Below, piece after piece: positions 15,221 through 24,438 of a stretch of 64,000 nt of DNA (positions are counted from its first letter, which is position 1; the number at the start of each line of letters is the position of its first letter). A program made the translations under genes and the position numbers. The stretch is from Microbacterium sp. MYb62 (GTDB lineage Bacteria; Actinomycetota; Actinomycetes; Actinomycetales; Microbacteriaceae): contig NZ_PCOY01000006.1 of assembly GCF_002979475.1 (NCBI RefSeq), positions 62,001 through 126,000 of the forward strand, in the 5' to 3' direction. The notes beneath the pieces were generated by a model that saw nothing but the letters and a program-made list of their open reading frames with translations, was not told where the DNA came from and made no database searches.

Positions 15221-16222
15221 TCAGGGAAGGACGACGACCTGGGCGGCGAACACGAGACCTGCGCCGAAGCCGATCTGCAGGGCGAGTCCACCCGAGAGCT
15301 CGGGGTGCTCGGCCATCAGGCGGTGGCTGGCCAGAGGGATCGACGCCGCTGAGGTGTTGCCCGTGGTCTCGATGTCGCGGGCGATCACCGTGGTCTCCGG
15401 CAGCTTGAGCTGCTTGGCGAACTCGTCGATGATGCGCATGTTCGCCTGGTGCGGGATGAACGCGGCGATGTCGGAGGGCTCGACGCCGGCCTTGTCGAGC
15501 GCCTCGCGCGCCACCTTGGCCATCTCCCAGACCGCCCAGCGGAAGACCGTCTGGCCCTCCTGGCGAAGCGTGGGCCAGGGCGCCTCGCCATCGCGGAACT
15601 CGGTGAGTGTGGCGTTCATGCCCACGGCGTCGGCCTTCGAGCCGTCGGAGCCCCACACGGCGGGGGCGATCCCCGGCGTGTCGCTCGGGCCGATCAGTGC
15701 CGCGCCCGCGCCGTCGCCGAGGAGGAACGAGATGCTGCGGTCGGTCGGGTCGACGACATCGGACAGCTTCTCGGTGCCGATCACGAGCGCGTAGCGGGCG
15801 GCGCCGGCCTTGATCAGGGCGTCGGCCTGGGCGATCGCGTAGGCGTATCCGGCGCAGGCGGCGTTGATGTCGTAGGCCGCTGCGGGGTTTGCGCCGACGC
15901 GGTCGGCGACGATGGCCGAGACCGACGGCGTCTGCTTGGGGTTGCTGATGGTCGCCACGATCACCAGATCGACCTGGTCGGCGGGAACGCCCGACTTCTC
16001 GATGGCCTCGGCTGCCGCCGTGGTGGCGAGGTCGATCGCGTCCGTGCCCTTGTCGGCCCTGGCGCGGGTGATGATGCCGGTGCGCTGACGGATCCACTCA
16101 TCGCTCGAGTCGATCGGACCGATCAGGTCGTCGTTCGGCACGGCGTTCTCTCCGCGGGCGGCGCCGTAGGAGTAGATGCGCGTGTACGCGGGACCGGTGA
16201 GCTGGGCGAGGGTGACGCTCAT
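15221..16222 (-). CDS. fabH: beta-ketoacyl-ACP synthase III
   Basis: Initiating condensing enzyme that joins an acyl-CoA primer to malonyl-ACP. The catalytic Cys is in NAACAGYAYA, His in IPHQANMRI and Asn in TTGNTSAAS. 333 residues, full length. The ATG at 16222 overlaps the fabD stop in an ATGA arrangement, so the two are translationally coupled. In actinobacteria the enzyme usually accepts branched primers; that preference is not visible here. Confidence 0.95.
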   Translation of the reverse strand: MSVTLAQLTGPAYTRIYSYGAARGENAVPNDDLIGPIDSSDEWIRQRTGIITRARADKGTDAIDLATTAAAEAIEKSGVPADQVDLVIVATISNPKQTPSVSAIVADRVGANPAAAYDINAACAGYAYAIAQADALIKAGAARYALVIGTEKLSDVVDPTDRSISFLLGDGAGAALIGPSDTPGIAPAVWGSDGSKADAVGMNATLTEFRDGEAPWPTLRQEGQTVFRWAVWEMAKVAREALDKAGVEPSDIAAFIPHQANMRIIDEFAKQLKLPETTVIARDIETTGNTSAASIPLASHRLMAEHPELSGGLALQIGFGAGLVFAAQVVVLP

Positions 16223-17139
16223 GCGGCTTCTCCGTTCAGCAGCGCGACGGCTGCATCGAGATCTTCGGGGGACTTCACCGCGACGGTCGGAACTCCGCGG
16301 AGGCCGCGCTTGGCGAGGCCCACCAGGGCGCCGGCGGGCGCGAGCTCGATGACGCCGGTGACGCCGGCGTCGGAGAACGACTGCATGCAGAGGTCCCACC
16401 GGACGGGGGAGGACACCTGGTCGACGAGGTAGCTGAGCGCCTGTGCGCCATCGGCGACGGAGGAGCCGTCACGGTTCGACCACAGGGTGATGTCGGGGTT
16501 CGCCGGGGTGACACCGGCGACGGCGTCACGGAGCGCGGCGACGGCCGACGCCATGTACCGGGTGTGGAAAGCCCCGGCGACCTGGAGCGGAATGACGCGC
16601 GTGCCCTTGAGCGGATCCTCCGCGAGGGCCGCGAGGGCCGGAAGCGCGCCGGCGACGACGATCTGTCTTCCGCCGTTGTAGTTCGCGGGGGAGAGGTCGA
16701 GTTCGGCGAGGCGGGCGAGGAGGGCATCCTCGTCTCCGCCGAGGACCGCGCTCATGCCGGTCTGCTCCTGCGCGGCGGCATCGGCCATCGCTCGGCCGCG
16801 GATGCCGACCAGGCGCATGCCGGTGTCGGCATCGATCACACCGCTGCCGACCAGGGCCGCGATCTCACCGACCGAGTGCCCGGCGATGCCATCGGCACGA
16901 CGTCCGGCTCGCTGTGTCAGGGCGTCGCCCGCGATCAGGGACGCCGCGACGATCAGCGGCTGCGCGATGCGCGTGTCGCGGATCGTGTCGGCGTCCGACA
17001 CCGTGCCGTGTTCGCGAAGATCGACCTCCGCGGCATCCGAGTAGGCGGCGAGGCGCTCGGCGACCCCGTCGAGCTCGAGCCAGGGGGCGAGGAATCCGGG
17101 GGTCTGCGAGCCCTGTCCGGGGCATACGACGACAATCAC
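16219..17139 (-). CDS. fabD: malonyl-CoA:ACP transacylase
   Basis: Loads malonate onto ACP. It starts with the family hallmark IVVVCPGQGSQ, has the nucleophile serine in GHSVGE, and a catalytic histidine in AGAFHTRYM. 306 residues. GTG at 17139 is chosen because conserved sequence begins at its first residue; an ATG 45 nt upstream would add unconserved residues. First gene of the fab run, 92 bp downstream of the PucR-type regulator gene. Confidence 0.92.
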   Translation of the reverse strand: MIVVVCPGQGSQTPGFLAPWLELDGVAERLAAYSDAAEVDLREHGTVSDADTIRDTRIAQPLIVAASLIAGDALTQRAGRRADGIAGHSVGEIAALVGSGVIDADTGMRLVGIRGRAMADAAAQEQTGMSAVLGGDEDALLARLAELDLSPANYNGGRQIVVAGALPALAALAEDPLKGTRVIPLQVAGAFHTRYMASAVAALRDAVAGVTPANPDITLWSNRDGSSVADGAQALSYLVDQVSSPVRWDLCMQSFSDAGVTGVIELAPAGALVGLAKRGLRGVPTVAVKSPEDLDAAVALLNGEAA

Positions 17140-17231
17140 CCACCCAGTCTGCCAACGATTGCGGCAAAGCGGTGGATGATCCATCACAAGATTGCGAGAA
17201 ACCCTTGTGTGTGGCGCACAGATCGTGGCGA

Positions 17232-18452
17232 TCAGCGCTGCGGGCGGCGGAGCGGTGCGCGCCGCCGAACCTGTTCTGCGGCTCCGATGGAGCCGAGGAT
17301 CAGGGCTGTCTGCAGAATGAGCGCTTCGCGGGGTCCTGTCGCGTCCCATCCGATGACTTCGCTGACGCGCTTGAGCCGATAGCGCACGGTGTTCGGGTGC
17401 ACGAACAGCTCGCGTGCCGTCGCCTCGAGGGAGCGCCCGTTGTCGAGGTAGCTCCAGAGGGTGGTGACCAGGTCGGTGGAATGGGCTTGCAGGGGGCGGA
17501 AGATGCGCTCGATCAGCGTCTGCTTCGCGAGCGGATCACCGGCGAGGGCGCGCTCCGGGAGCAGATCGTCGGCCTCGACCGGGCGGGGCGCCCCTCGCCA
17601 GGCCCGGGCGACAGCGAATCCCGCGAGGGCGGCGCGTGCGCTCTGGCTCGCGTCGACCAGTGCGGCGACGGCGGGTCCGAGCACCACATAGCCGGGGCCG
17701 AACGACGGCTCGAGGCGTGTGGCGATCTCCTGGAAGCCGAGTTCCTCGTCCTCGCCCTCCTGGCCTTCGACGCGGGCACGACCGAGCACGAGCACGAGGC
17801 GTGAGCCCTGGACGCCGATGAGAACGTCGACGGCGAGCTTCCTGGCCGTCCGGCGCACGAGATCCACATCGAACTGGGGCGGCGTCGTGCCGACGAGGAC
17901 AGCGACCTCGCCATGCCCGTGCCATCCGAGTGCGGCGATCCGGCTGGGGAGCTCCTCATCCGCTTCGCCCGTGAGGATCGAGTCGACGACGAGGGCTTCC
18001 AGCCGTGCGTCCCAGAGGCCGCGGGCCTCGGCGGCCCTGGCGTAGACGTCGGCGGCCGCGAAAGCGACATCGCGGGAGTAGAGGAGGATCGCCTCGCGGA
18101 GATCGTCTCCCCGCCCGGCGACCCGCTCCTCGGTGACCTCGACGGTGACACGGATGAGCTGCAGCGTCTGCTGGAGGCTGACGCTGCGCAGGAGTTCACG
18201 CGGAGCCGCGGCGAAGATGTCCGCGGCGATCCACGGGGTGGAGGTGGGGTCCTCGTACCACTGGATGAACGACGTGATGCCGGCCTGTGCCACCAGCCCG
18301 ACCGCAGAGCGGCGGGCTGGTGGCATGTCGGCGTACCACGGGAGGGTGTCCTCCAGGCGCTTGATCGTCACCGAGGCGATGTCGCCGGAAATCCGGCGCA
18401 GCCAGGTGAGCGTCGCGGCCTTGTCCATGCCGGAAGGAGAGGATCCTGTCAC
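17232..18452 (-). CDS. fasR: PucR-family regulator, FasR-like
   Basis: A 406-residue regulator with a C-terminal PucR helix-turn-helix (RSLEATARELFVHPNTVRYRL, near residues 346-366) after a long sensory region. A protein of this type directly upstream of fabD-fabH-acpP-fabF matches FasR of Streptomyces, which activates the fab genes; the symbol rests on that synteny. The start may instead be the ATG at 18428, eight residues in, since GTG at 18452 has no good ribosome binding site. It lies 7 bp after aceE and may be co-transcribed with it. Confidence 0.82.
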   Translation of the reverse strand: MTGSSPSGMDKAATLTWLRRISGDIASVTIKRLEDTLPWYADMPPARRSAVGLVAQAGITSFIQWYEDPTSTPWIAADIFAAAPRELLRSVSLQQTLQLIRVTVEVTEERVAGRGDDLREAILLYSRDVAFAAADVYARAAEARGLWDARLEALVVDSILTGEADEELPSRIAALGWHGHGEVAVLVGTTPPQFDVDLVRRTARKLAVDVLIGVQGSRLVLVLGRARVEGQEGEDEELGFQEIATRLEPSFGPGYVVLGPAVAALVDASQSARAALAGFAVARAWRGAPRPVEADDLLPERALAGDPLAKQTLIERIFRPLQAHSTDLVTTLWSYLDNGRSLEATARELFVHPNTVRYRLKRVSEVIGWDATGPREALILQTALILGSIGAAEQVRRRAPLRRPQR

Positions 18453-18459
18453 CGAGGGC

Positions 18460-21186
18460 TCAGCTTTCGCCGCCTGCGTTGCCGCTGGTTCCGGCGTTCA
18501 CATCGTGCAGGCTGTACTTCTGGATGGCCTGCGCTGCGAGAGAACGGTCGACGACCCCGTCTTCGGCGAGCGACTGCAGCGTGCGGACGACGATCGACGG
18601 GCCGTCGATCTTGAAGAAGCGACGTGCGGCGGCACGGGTGTCGGAGAAGCCGAAGCCGTCAGCGCCGAGGGTGGCGAAGCGGTTCGGGACCCAGGGACGG
18701 ATCTGGTCCTGCACGGCGTGCATGAAGTCGCTGACGGCGACGACCGGTCCCTCGGCACCCTGCAGCTTCTGCGTCAGGTACGCGGTGCGGGGCTCTTCCT
18801 CCGGGTACAGGAAGTTGTGCTCGTCGGCGGCGAGGCCGTCGCGGCGCAGCTCGGTCCAGGAGGTGACCGACCAGACGTCGGCGATCACACCCCAGTCGTC
18901 CTTCAGCAGCTGCTGCGCCTCGAGGGCCCAGGGGAGTCCGACGCCCGACGCGAAGAGCTGGGCACGGGGGCCCTCGCCCTCGCCGACCGAGACACGGTGG
19001 ATGCCGCGCACGATGCCGTCGACATCCGCGTTCTCCGGCTCGGCCGGCATCACCATCGGCTCGTTGTAGAGCGTGATGTAGTACATGACGTTCGGGTCTT
19101 CGTGGTTGCCGCCGTACATGCGCTCGAGACCGGAGCGCATGATGTGCGCGATCTCATATCCGTAGGCCGGGTCGTACGAGACCGTCGCCGGGTTGGTGGC
19201 CGCGAGCAGGTGCGAGTGACCGTCAGCATGCTGCAGGCCTTCACCCGTGAGGGTGGTGCGACCTGCGGTGGCGCCCATGATGAACCCGCGGGCCATCTGG
19301 TCGCCGGCCGCCCACTGCGCGTCACCGGTGCGCTGGAATCCGAACATCGAGTAGAAGAGGTAGATCGGGATCAGCGGCTCGCCGTGCGTGGCGTACGAGG
19401 TGCCCGCCGCAGTGAACGCCGCGAGGGCGCCTGCCTCGTTGATGCCGACGTGCACGATCTGGCCCTGCGGGCTCTCCTTGTAGGCGAGGAGGAGTTCGCG
19501 GTCGACCGACGTGTAGTGCTGGCCGTTCGGGTTGTAGATCTTCGCCGACGGGAAGTAGGCGTCCATTCCGAACGTCCGCGCCTCGTCCGGGATGATCGGG
19601 ACGATGCGGTGGCCGAAGTCCTTCGAGCGCAACAGATCCTTCAGCAGACGGACGAACGCCATGGTCGTGGCGATCTCCTGCGTGCCGGAGCCCTTCTTGG
19701 GCAGGGCGTACGCGGTGTCGTCCGGCAGTGACAGGCCGACGTGCGTGGAACGGCGCTCCGGCAGGTAGCCGCCGAGAGTCTGGCGGCGTTCGAGCATGTA
19801 CTGGATCGTCTCGTCCTGGGGGCCCGGGTTGTAGTACGGGGGCAGGTACGGGTTCTCCTCGAGCTGTGAATCCGTGATCGGGATGTGCATCGCGTCGCGG
19901 AACGTCTTGAGGTTGTCCAGCGTCATCTTCTTCATCTGGTGGGTCGCGTTGCGGCCCTCGAAGTGCGGACCGAGGCCGTAGCCCTTGACGGTCTTCGCGA
20001 GGATGACGGTGGGCTTGCCTTTGTGCTCGGTCGCTGCCTTGAACGCGGCGTAGACCTTGCGGTAGTCGTGGCCACCGCGCTTGAGGTTCCAGATGTCTTC
20101 GTCGGAGTAGTCCTTGACGAGGGCGGCGGCGCGCTCGTCGCGTCCGAAGAAGTGCTCGCGGACGTAGGCGCCGGACTCGGCCTTGTACGTCTGGTAGTCG
20201 CCGTCGGGAGTGACGTTCATCAGGTTGAGCAGTGCGCCCTCGGTGTCGCGGGCGAGCAGGTCGTCCCATTCGCGACCCCAGACGACCTTGATGACGTTCC
20301 AGCCCGCACCGCGGAAGAACGACTCGAGCTCCTGGATGATCTTGCCGTTGCCTCGCACAGGACCGTCGAGGCGCTGCAGGTTGCAGTTGACGATGAACGT
20401 GAGGTTGTCGAGGCCCTCGTTGGCGGCGACCTGCAGCTGGCCGCGGCTCTCGACCTCGTCCATCTCGCCGTCGCCGAGGAACGCCCAGACATGCGACTGC
20501 GAGGTGTCCTTGATGCCGCGGTTCTCGAGGTACTTGTTCGACATCGCCTGGTAGATGGCGTTGATCGGGCCGAGGCCCATCGACACGGTCGGGAACTGCC
20601 AGTACTCCGGCATCAGACGAGGGTGCGGGTACGACGGGATGCCGTTCGGGGCGTGCGACTTCTCCTGGCGGAAGCCGTCGAGCTGGTCTTCGGTCAGGCG
20701 CCCCTCGAGGAACGAACGCGCATAGGTGCCGGGGGAGGCGTGACCCTGGACGAAGATCTGGTCTGCACCTCCGGGGTTGTCCGCACCCTTGAAGAAGTGG
20801 TTGAAGCCGACCTCGTACAGAGCCGCCGACGAGGCGTAGGTGGAGATGTGACCGCCGACGCCGATACCAGGGCGCTGCGCACGGTGCACCGTGATGGCGG
20901 CGTTCCAGCGGATCCAGGCGCGGTAGCGACGCTCGACCTCTTCGTCGCCGGGGAACTCCGGCTCGTTCTCCGAGGCGATGGTGTTGATGTAGTCCGTCGT
21001 CGGGACCATCGGCACGCCCAGGTGCAGCTCCTTCGAGCGCTTGAGCAGGCTGAGCATGATCTCGCGGCCTCGGCCGTGGCCCTTGGCATCCACCAGCTCA
21101 TCGAGGGACTGCTGCCACTCGCCGGTCTCCTCCGGATCGCTGTCGAGGGGGCCCTGGGAGTACGGATCCTGGTCGTGCACGGTCAC
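18460..21186 (-). CDS. aceE: pyruvate dehydrogenase E1, homodimeric type
   Basis: Thiamine-diphosphate enzyme that decarboxylates pyruvate and acetylates the lipoyl domain of E2, giving acetyl-CoA. 908 residues, full length. The ThDP-binding motif GDGEMDE continues to the conserved NCN. The GTG at 21186 is chosen because MTVHDQDPY is a natural N-terminus and AAAGG lies upstream; earlier residues would be unconserved. The only E2 and E3 genes in the window are sucB and lpdA at 56-59 kb, as expected for actinobacteria with a shared complex. Confidence 0.95.
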   Translation of the reverse strand: MTVHDQDPYSQGPLDSDPEETGEWQQSLDELVDAKGHGRGREIMLSLLKRSKELHLGVPMVPTTDYINTIASENEPEFPGDEEVERRYRAWIRWNAAITVHRAQRPGIGVGGHISTYASSAALYEVGFNHFFKGADNPGGADQIFVQGHASPGTYARSFLEGRLTEDQLDGFRQEKSHAPNGIPSYPHPRLMPEYWQFPTVSMGLGPINAIYQAMSNKYLENRGIKDTSQSHVWAFLGDGEMDEVESRGQLQVAANEGLDNLTFIVNCNLQRLDGPVRGNGKIIQELESFFRGAGWNVIKVVWGREWDDLLARDTEGALLNLMNVTPDGDYQTYKAESGAYVREHFFGRDERAAALVKDYSDEDIWNLKRGGHDYRKVYAAFKAATEHKGKPTVILAKTVKGYGLGPHFEGRNATHQMKKMTLDNLKTFRDAMHIPITDSQLEENPYLPPYYNPGPQDETIQYMLERRQTLGGYLPERRSTHVGLSLPDDTAYALPKKGSGTQEIATTMAFVRLLKDLLRSKDFGHRIVPIIPDEARTFGMDAYFPSAKIYNPNGQHYTSVDRELLLAYKESPQGQIVHVGINEAGALAAFTAAGTSYATHGEPLIPIYLFYSMFGFQRTGDAQWAAGDQMARGFIMGATAGRTTLTGEGLQHADGHSHLLAATNPATVSYDPAYGYEIAHIMRSGLERMYGGNHEDPNVMYYITLYNEPMVMPAEPENADVDGIVRGIHRVSVGEGEGPRAQLFASGVGLPWALEAQQLLKDDWGVIADVWSVTSWTELRRDGLAADEHNFLYPEEEPRTAYLTQKLQGAEGPVVAVSDFMHAVQDQIRPWVPNRFATLGADGFGFSDTRAAARRFFKIDGPSIVVRTLQSLAEDGVVDRSLAAQAIQKYSLHDVNAGTSGNAGGES

Positions 21187-21323
21187 GGGGGAACCTTTCG
21201 TCAAGCTGGCAGGTCTTGCCAAGGAAACGGGAAGCGACACGGGCAGCCTTGTCAGCTGTGCACAACGCGCGCCGCCATCAGCCTATCCCTCTTCCACGAC
21301 ACGGGTGCGCAACGGGTGGCCGA

Positions 21324-21329
21324 TAGACT
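21324..21329 (+). promoter_or_regulatory. -10 element of tRNA-Val
   Basis: TAGACT, 10 bp before the first tRNA base; the same hexamer precedes the RNase P RNA. Confidence 0.45.
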
Positions 21330-21339
21330 GACGGCACCA

Positions 21340-21412
21340 GGGCCTTTAGCTCAGCTGGTAGAGCGCCACGTTTACACCGTGGATGTCGTCGGTTCGATCC
21401 CGGCAGGGCCCA
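21340..21412 (+). tRNA. tRNA-Val (anticodon UAC)
   Basis: A complete cloverleaf of 73 nt. The acceptor GGGCCTT pairs with AGGGCCC (one G-U), the D-arm is AGCTCAGCTGGTAGAGC, the anticodon stem CCACG/CGTGG encloses TTTACAC with anticodon TAC at 21373-21375, and the T-arm has GGTTCGATCC. CCA is not fully encoded (CC then T). The 3' part is duplicated exactly at 25539-25585, so this gene is an integration target. Confidence 0.95.
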
Positions 21413-21415
21413 CCT
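21369..21415 (+). repeat. attL: 47-bp direct repeat within tRNA-Val
   Basis: Runs from the anticodon stem through the 3' end of tRNA-Val. It is identical over 47 bp to 25539-25585 and the flanks diverge at both ends. An anticodon-loop to 3'-end core is typical of tRNA attachment sites used by tyrosine integrases. Confidence 0.88.
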
Positions 21416-21695
21416 AGAAAGCAGTGGCATCGACCGGAAGCAATCGGGGCTGTGAAACGGTGCGCGGCCCCCCGGCGGCCCCCGAGCTAGCGGTCCGCTT
21501 CGGCGCGCTTCGCGAGGGCATCAGGCGGATGATCCTTGATCAGCGTTGCTGGTTCGACCTAGCGGGCGTATTTCGGCGCCTGGGGTTATTGGCGTGATTT
21601 GGTTCAAGACCGATAGGCCCGCGACGCAGTCGCTTTCGAGCGAGGCTGTGCTTCCGAAGATCCGAGCTTCACCTAGGCTCGCTTCGGGAGGAAGT
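21416..21695. other. 280-bp non-coding left end of the element
   Basis: No convincing gene on either strand. It contains the ribosome binding site GGGAGGA (21686-21692) of the next gene. No integrase or excisionase remnant is recognised. Confidence 0.5.
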
Positions 21696-23483
21696 ATGAC
21701 ATCCATGGACTACGAGCTGAGCCTCAATCTTCCGCAAGATGATCATGGGGGGGACCCAGACTCGTTCAGCGCCCACGTAGCTCGAATTGCAGTTCAGGAC
21801 GGTGAGCCCATCGCTCTCGGTGCAACAGGAGTGACTCTCATCGTCGGGGGGAATAACGCCGGAAAGTCGACTCTGCTCAAGCAGATTCACGCCCGGATCA
21901 CCTCTGGTTGGGGAGGGAGTTCCGGCAACCCCTCACCTCGGCTCCTCACCACGTTGGATGTGGCCACGACCGGCACTAGGGCGGACGTTTTCGCGTGGCT
22001 CGCGTCCGAAGGTCATGTGAGCGAAAAGTCCATCGTCCGAAACGGAATCAGTATCAGCCCTTCGGTGGTGAACGTCGTTTGGGACACGTCACGGGCCCAA
22101 GGGCGTTTCGACAAGATCGGACAGGCGTTCACGCTCGCGCCGAACGCGCGTACACGCTTCAACGCTGTCGCCGCAGCACCTCGCCGTCCAGACGTCTCCG
22201 ACCCGCCAGCCACAGATTTGCATTACTTCGAAGACGATCCCGCGCTGATGGCCGAACTCGATGAGTACACCAGGGACATCTTCGGCGTTGGACTCACCCT
22301 CGACCCGCTCAGCGGAAGCCTTATCCTCCGATTCGGGCACGTGAACGTCGAGGCACCAAGAGTCGACAACATCTCCCATGAATACCGGCAGGCCGTGGCT
22401 GCCTTGACGCCGTTGGAAAAGCAAGGAGACGGGATCAGCAGCACCCTCGGCCTTCTCATTCCGCTCCTGGCAGGGCGTCGTCCCATCACTCTCGTGGACG
22501 AGCCCGAGGCGTACCTGCACCCTCCCCAGGCCTACAAACTCGGCCAGATCGTCGCTCGAATCGCGGACCGGCACAAGATTCAAGCCGTCATCGCCACTCA
22601 CGACCGCAACTTCGTCGCGGGAGTCCTCGCCCATCGAGATGCTTCGCCAACTGTCATTCGGCTAGAACGACTTGGTGACACGACCGCTGCATTTGCCGTC
22701 GACCCACAGCGGCTTCGGGAAATCTGGTCCAGCGCCCTACTCAGGCATAGCAACATCCTTGACGGACTTTTCCACCGCGCCGTGATCATCGCCGAACAAG
22801 AACGTGACTGCGTCTTCTACCACGCTGCCCTCGAATCGGCGGGGGACCTCCCCGGAGATTTGCTCCCCAGCGACGTCCTATTCGTCTCTGCTCACGGTAT
22901 GGGCGGGATTCCAGAGATCGCGTCTGTGCTGAAATCCGCACACGTTCCCGTTGTTGCTGCCATCGACATCGACGGGCTACGAGACAAAGTAGCTCTTCGG
23001 AGGATCGTGGCTTCCCTGGGTGGAATGTGGACCGAAACCATTGACAAAGCCTTCACTGCGGCGACCGCCCAATTTCGAACTGTGCGGAAGCCGCTGACTC
23101 GTCAGCAAGTACTCGCTGCAGTCGCCTCCGTGCTCGACGACGATCGAACGAAGGTATATGACATCGATGCGCAGAGAGCCGTGAAGGCGGCGCTCTCTGT
23201 GGATGACCCGTGGGCGTCCGCCAAGTTGCACGGACTCTCGGCGTTCCACGGTGACCGCCCTGCCGCCGACCGGCTGTTCGCAGAACTCGCCGAGCAAGGC
23301 GTGGTCCTCGTTCCCGTAGGTGAACTGGAACGGTTCGCGCCCTCCCTCGGAGTCGCAAAGGGGAAGAACTGGCTCCCCGCTGCCTTGGAGGCATCCGCTC
23401 ATGAACTCGACGCGGCGACGAGCTATGCAGCGTCCCTGGCTGCCGCAGCCATTGTCGCCGAGACGCGATCAGCGCCCGCATGA
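21696..23483 (+). CDS. OLD-like ATPase-TOPRIM nuclease
   Basis: A 595-residue protein joining an SMC/ABC-type ATPase to a TOPRIM domain. Walker A is GGNNAGKST (51-59), a QGDGISS signature-like loop follows (243-249), Walker B is ITLVDEPEA (264-272) and the switch histidine is in IATHDRN (299-305). The TOPRIM part has IIAEQERD (364-371) and AAIDIDG (421-427), carrying the acidic metal ligands. This is the plan of Overcoming-Lysogenization-Defect nucleases. No UvrD-type GajB partner is adjacent, so it fits the one-gene OLD class. The ATG has an excellent GGGAGGAAGT ribosome binding site. A phage-defence role is inferred. Confidence 0.8.
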   Translation: MTSMDYELSLNLPQDDHGGDPDSFSAHVARIAVQDGEPIALGATGVTLIVGGNNAGKSTLLKQIHARITSGWGGSSGNPSPRLLTTLDVATTGTRADVFAWLASEGHVSEKSIVRNGISISPSVVNVVWDTSRAQGRFDKIGQAFTLAPNARTRFNAVAAAPRRPDVSDPPATDLHYFEDDPALMAELDEYTRDIFGVGLTLDPLSGSLILRFGHVNVEAPRVDNISHEYRQAVAALTPLEKQGDGISSTLGLLIPLLAGRRPITLVDEPEAYLHPPQAYKLGQIVARIADRHKIQAVIATHDRNFVAGVLAHRDASPTVIRLERLGDTTAAFAVDPQRLREIWSSALLRHSNILDGLFHRAVIIAEQERDCVFYHAALESAGDLPGDLLPSDVLFVSAHGMGGIPEIASVLKSAHVPVVAAIDIDGLRDKVALRRIVASLGGMWTETIDKAFTAATAQFRTVRKPLTRQQVLAAVASVLDDDRTKVYDIDAQRAVKAALSVDDPWASAKLHGLSAFHGDRPAADRLFAELAEQGVVLVPVGELERFAPSLGVAKGKNWLPAALEASAHELDAATSYAASLAAAAIVAETRSAPA

Positions 23484-23709
23484 GATAGGCCAGGCGTGAC
23501 TTGATCGCGCGCAGTGCTTGGCAGGTGCCTCTCGTGACCGCCCGGGATGGTGCCCGATTTTGAACCCTCCATCAGCAGCACAAGAAGCAGGCTGCGGCAA
23601 ATCCGTTTCCCTCCTCGACCTGCCAGGGTGGAACATGCGTCGACCCGGCCAGGTGGAACGGAGGGCTCGGTCCGCCATTCAACGGCTGGTCTCACAAACG
23701 ATGGCTGGG

Positions 23710-23800
23710 TGAGAGTGCTCTCAGAGCGTCGATCAGGAGCAGATCACCCTCTCAAAAGTATCTCGCAAAACCTCTTGATTTGAGAGTCGAGTATTGAGAG
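23710..23800. promoter_or_regulatory. TGAGAG motif cluster, candidate recombinase-binding site
   Basis: TGAGAG occurs at 23710, 23781 and 23795, and its complement CTCTCA at 23718 and 23749. CTCTCAAA (23749-23756) and TTTGAGAG (23779-23786) form an 8-bp inverted repeat spanning 38 bp, in the size range of a resolvase subsite. The last two copies overlap the recombinase promoter. Confidence 0.5.
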
Positions 23801-23803
23801 AAT
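23775..23803 (+). promoter_or_regulatory. promoter of the serine recombinase gene
   Basis: TTGATT (23775-23780) and GAGAAT (23798-23803) are separated by 17 bp, and the -10 ends 6 nt before the ATG. One TGAGAG copy abuts the -35 and another overlaps the -10, so autorepression is likely. Confidence 0.55.
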
Positions 23804-23809
23804 AGCCGC

Positions 23810-24370
23810 ATGGCAATCATCGGGTACACGCGAGTCAGTACAAAGGATCAGGACACAGCCTTGCAGGATGCGGCGATGGCTGAGGCGAAGGTAGATCGGC
23901 TCTACACCGACCACGGCGTGAGCGGCACGCTGGCATCGCGTCCAGAACTCGACAAGGCCCTCGACCGCCTCGACCGCGGCGACACTTTCGTCGTGTGGAA
24001 GCTCGACCGACTGGGGCGAAACACAAAGAACGTGCTTGAGGTCATCGAAGATCTCATCGACCGCGGCGTGACCTTCAAAAGCCTCACCGAGCAGATCGAC
24101 CTCGGCGCCGGTCCGATGGGCAAGGCCATGCTGACGATCCTCGCGGCCTTCGCGGAGCTGGAGCGCGCCACCATGATCGAACGCACCCGCGCCGGACTCG
24201 ATGCGGCCAAGTCGCAGGGCCGCGTAGGGGGTCGCCCCTCCAAGGTGGATGCCAAGAAGCTGACGACGATCAAGAAGCTCCTGGCCTCCGGCGAGCACAG
24301 CCGCGCCGAGATCGCGAGCATGACCGGCATCTCTCAGGCAACGCTCTATCGGGTGATTTCCTCGCTCTGA
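23810..24370 (+). CDS. serine recombinase, resolvase/invertase family
   Basis: A 186-residue small serine recombinase. The nucleophile serine is S10 in YTRVSTKDQD, and the DRLGR arginine block, the long dimer helix and a C-terminal Hin/resolvase helix-turn-helix (SRAEIASMTGISQATLYRVI) are all present. Full length with intact catalytic residues. Enzymes of this size resolve or invert DNA between sites on one molecule and do not normally integrate into tRNA genes, so it does not explain the attachment sites. It lies between the two defence-type genes of the element. Confidence 0.9.
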   Translation: MAIIGYTRVSTKDQDTALQDAAMAEAKVDRLYTDHGVSGTLASRPELDKALDRLDRGDTFVVWKLDRLGRNTKNVLEVIEDLIDRGVTFKSLTEQIDLGAGPMGKAMLTILAAFAELERATMIERTRAGLDAAKSQGRVGGRPSKVDAKKLTTIKKLLASGEHSRAEIASMTGISQATLYRVISSL

Positions 24371-24426
24371 CCAGCGTCGATTCGAAATGAGTACTCACGC
24401 GGAGGGCGTGCGTTCGGTCCTCTCGC

Positions 24427-24432
24427 TATGGT
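24427..24432 (+). promoter_or_regulatory. -10 element of the Ymh gene, leaderless
   Basis: TATGGT ends 6 nt before the GTG at 24439, so this cargo gene has its own promoter after the recombinase. Confidence 0.45.
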
Positions 24433-24438
24433 GAGAAT

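Larger units (their letters stand above)
23484..23809. other. 326-bp spacer with recombinase promoter and repeats
   Basis: No convincing gene. Its last 100 bp hold five TGAGAG/CTCTCA motifs and the promoter of the serine recombinase. A short imperfect direct repeat, GCCAGG(G)TGGAAC, occurs at about 23622 and 23648. Confidence 0.5.

Noticed and set aside
23484..23809. A small gene between the OLD-like and recombinase genes
   Set aside because: Short frames of 60-80 codons exist, but they lack ribosome binding sites and known motifs and overlap the regulatory repeats.
23810..24370. The serine recombinase as the integrase of the tRNA element
   Set aside because: At 186 residues it has the resolvase/invertase plan. 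Integration into tRNA genes is done by tyrosine integrases or large serine integrases, and the att core spans an anticodon loop, a tyrosine-type site.
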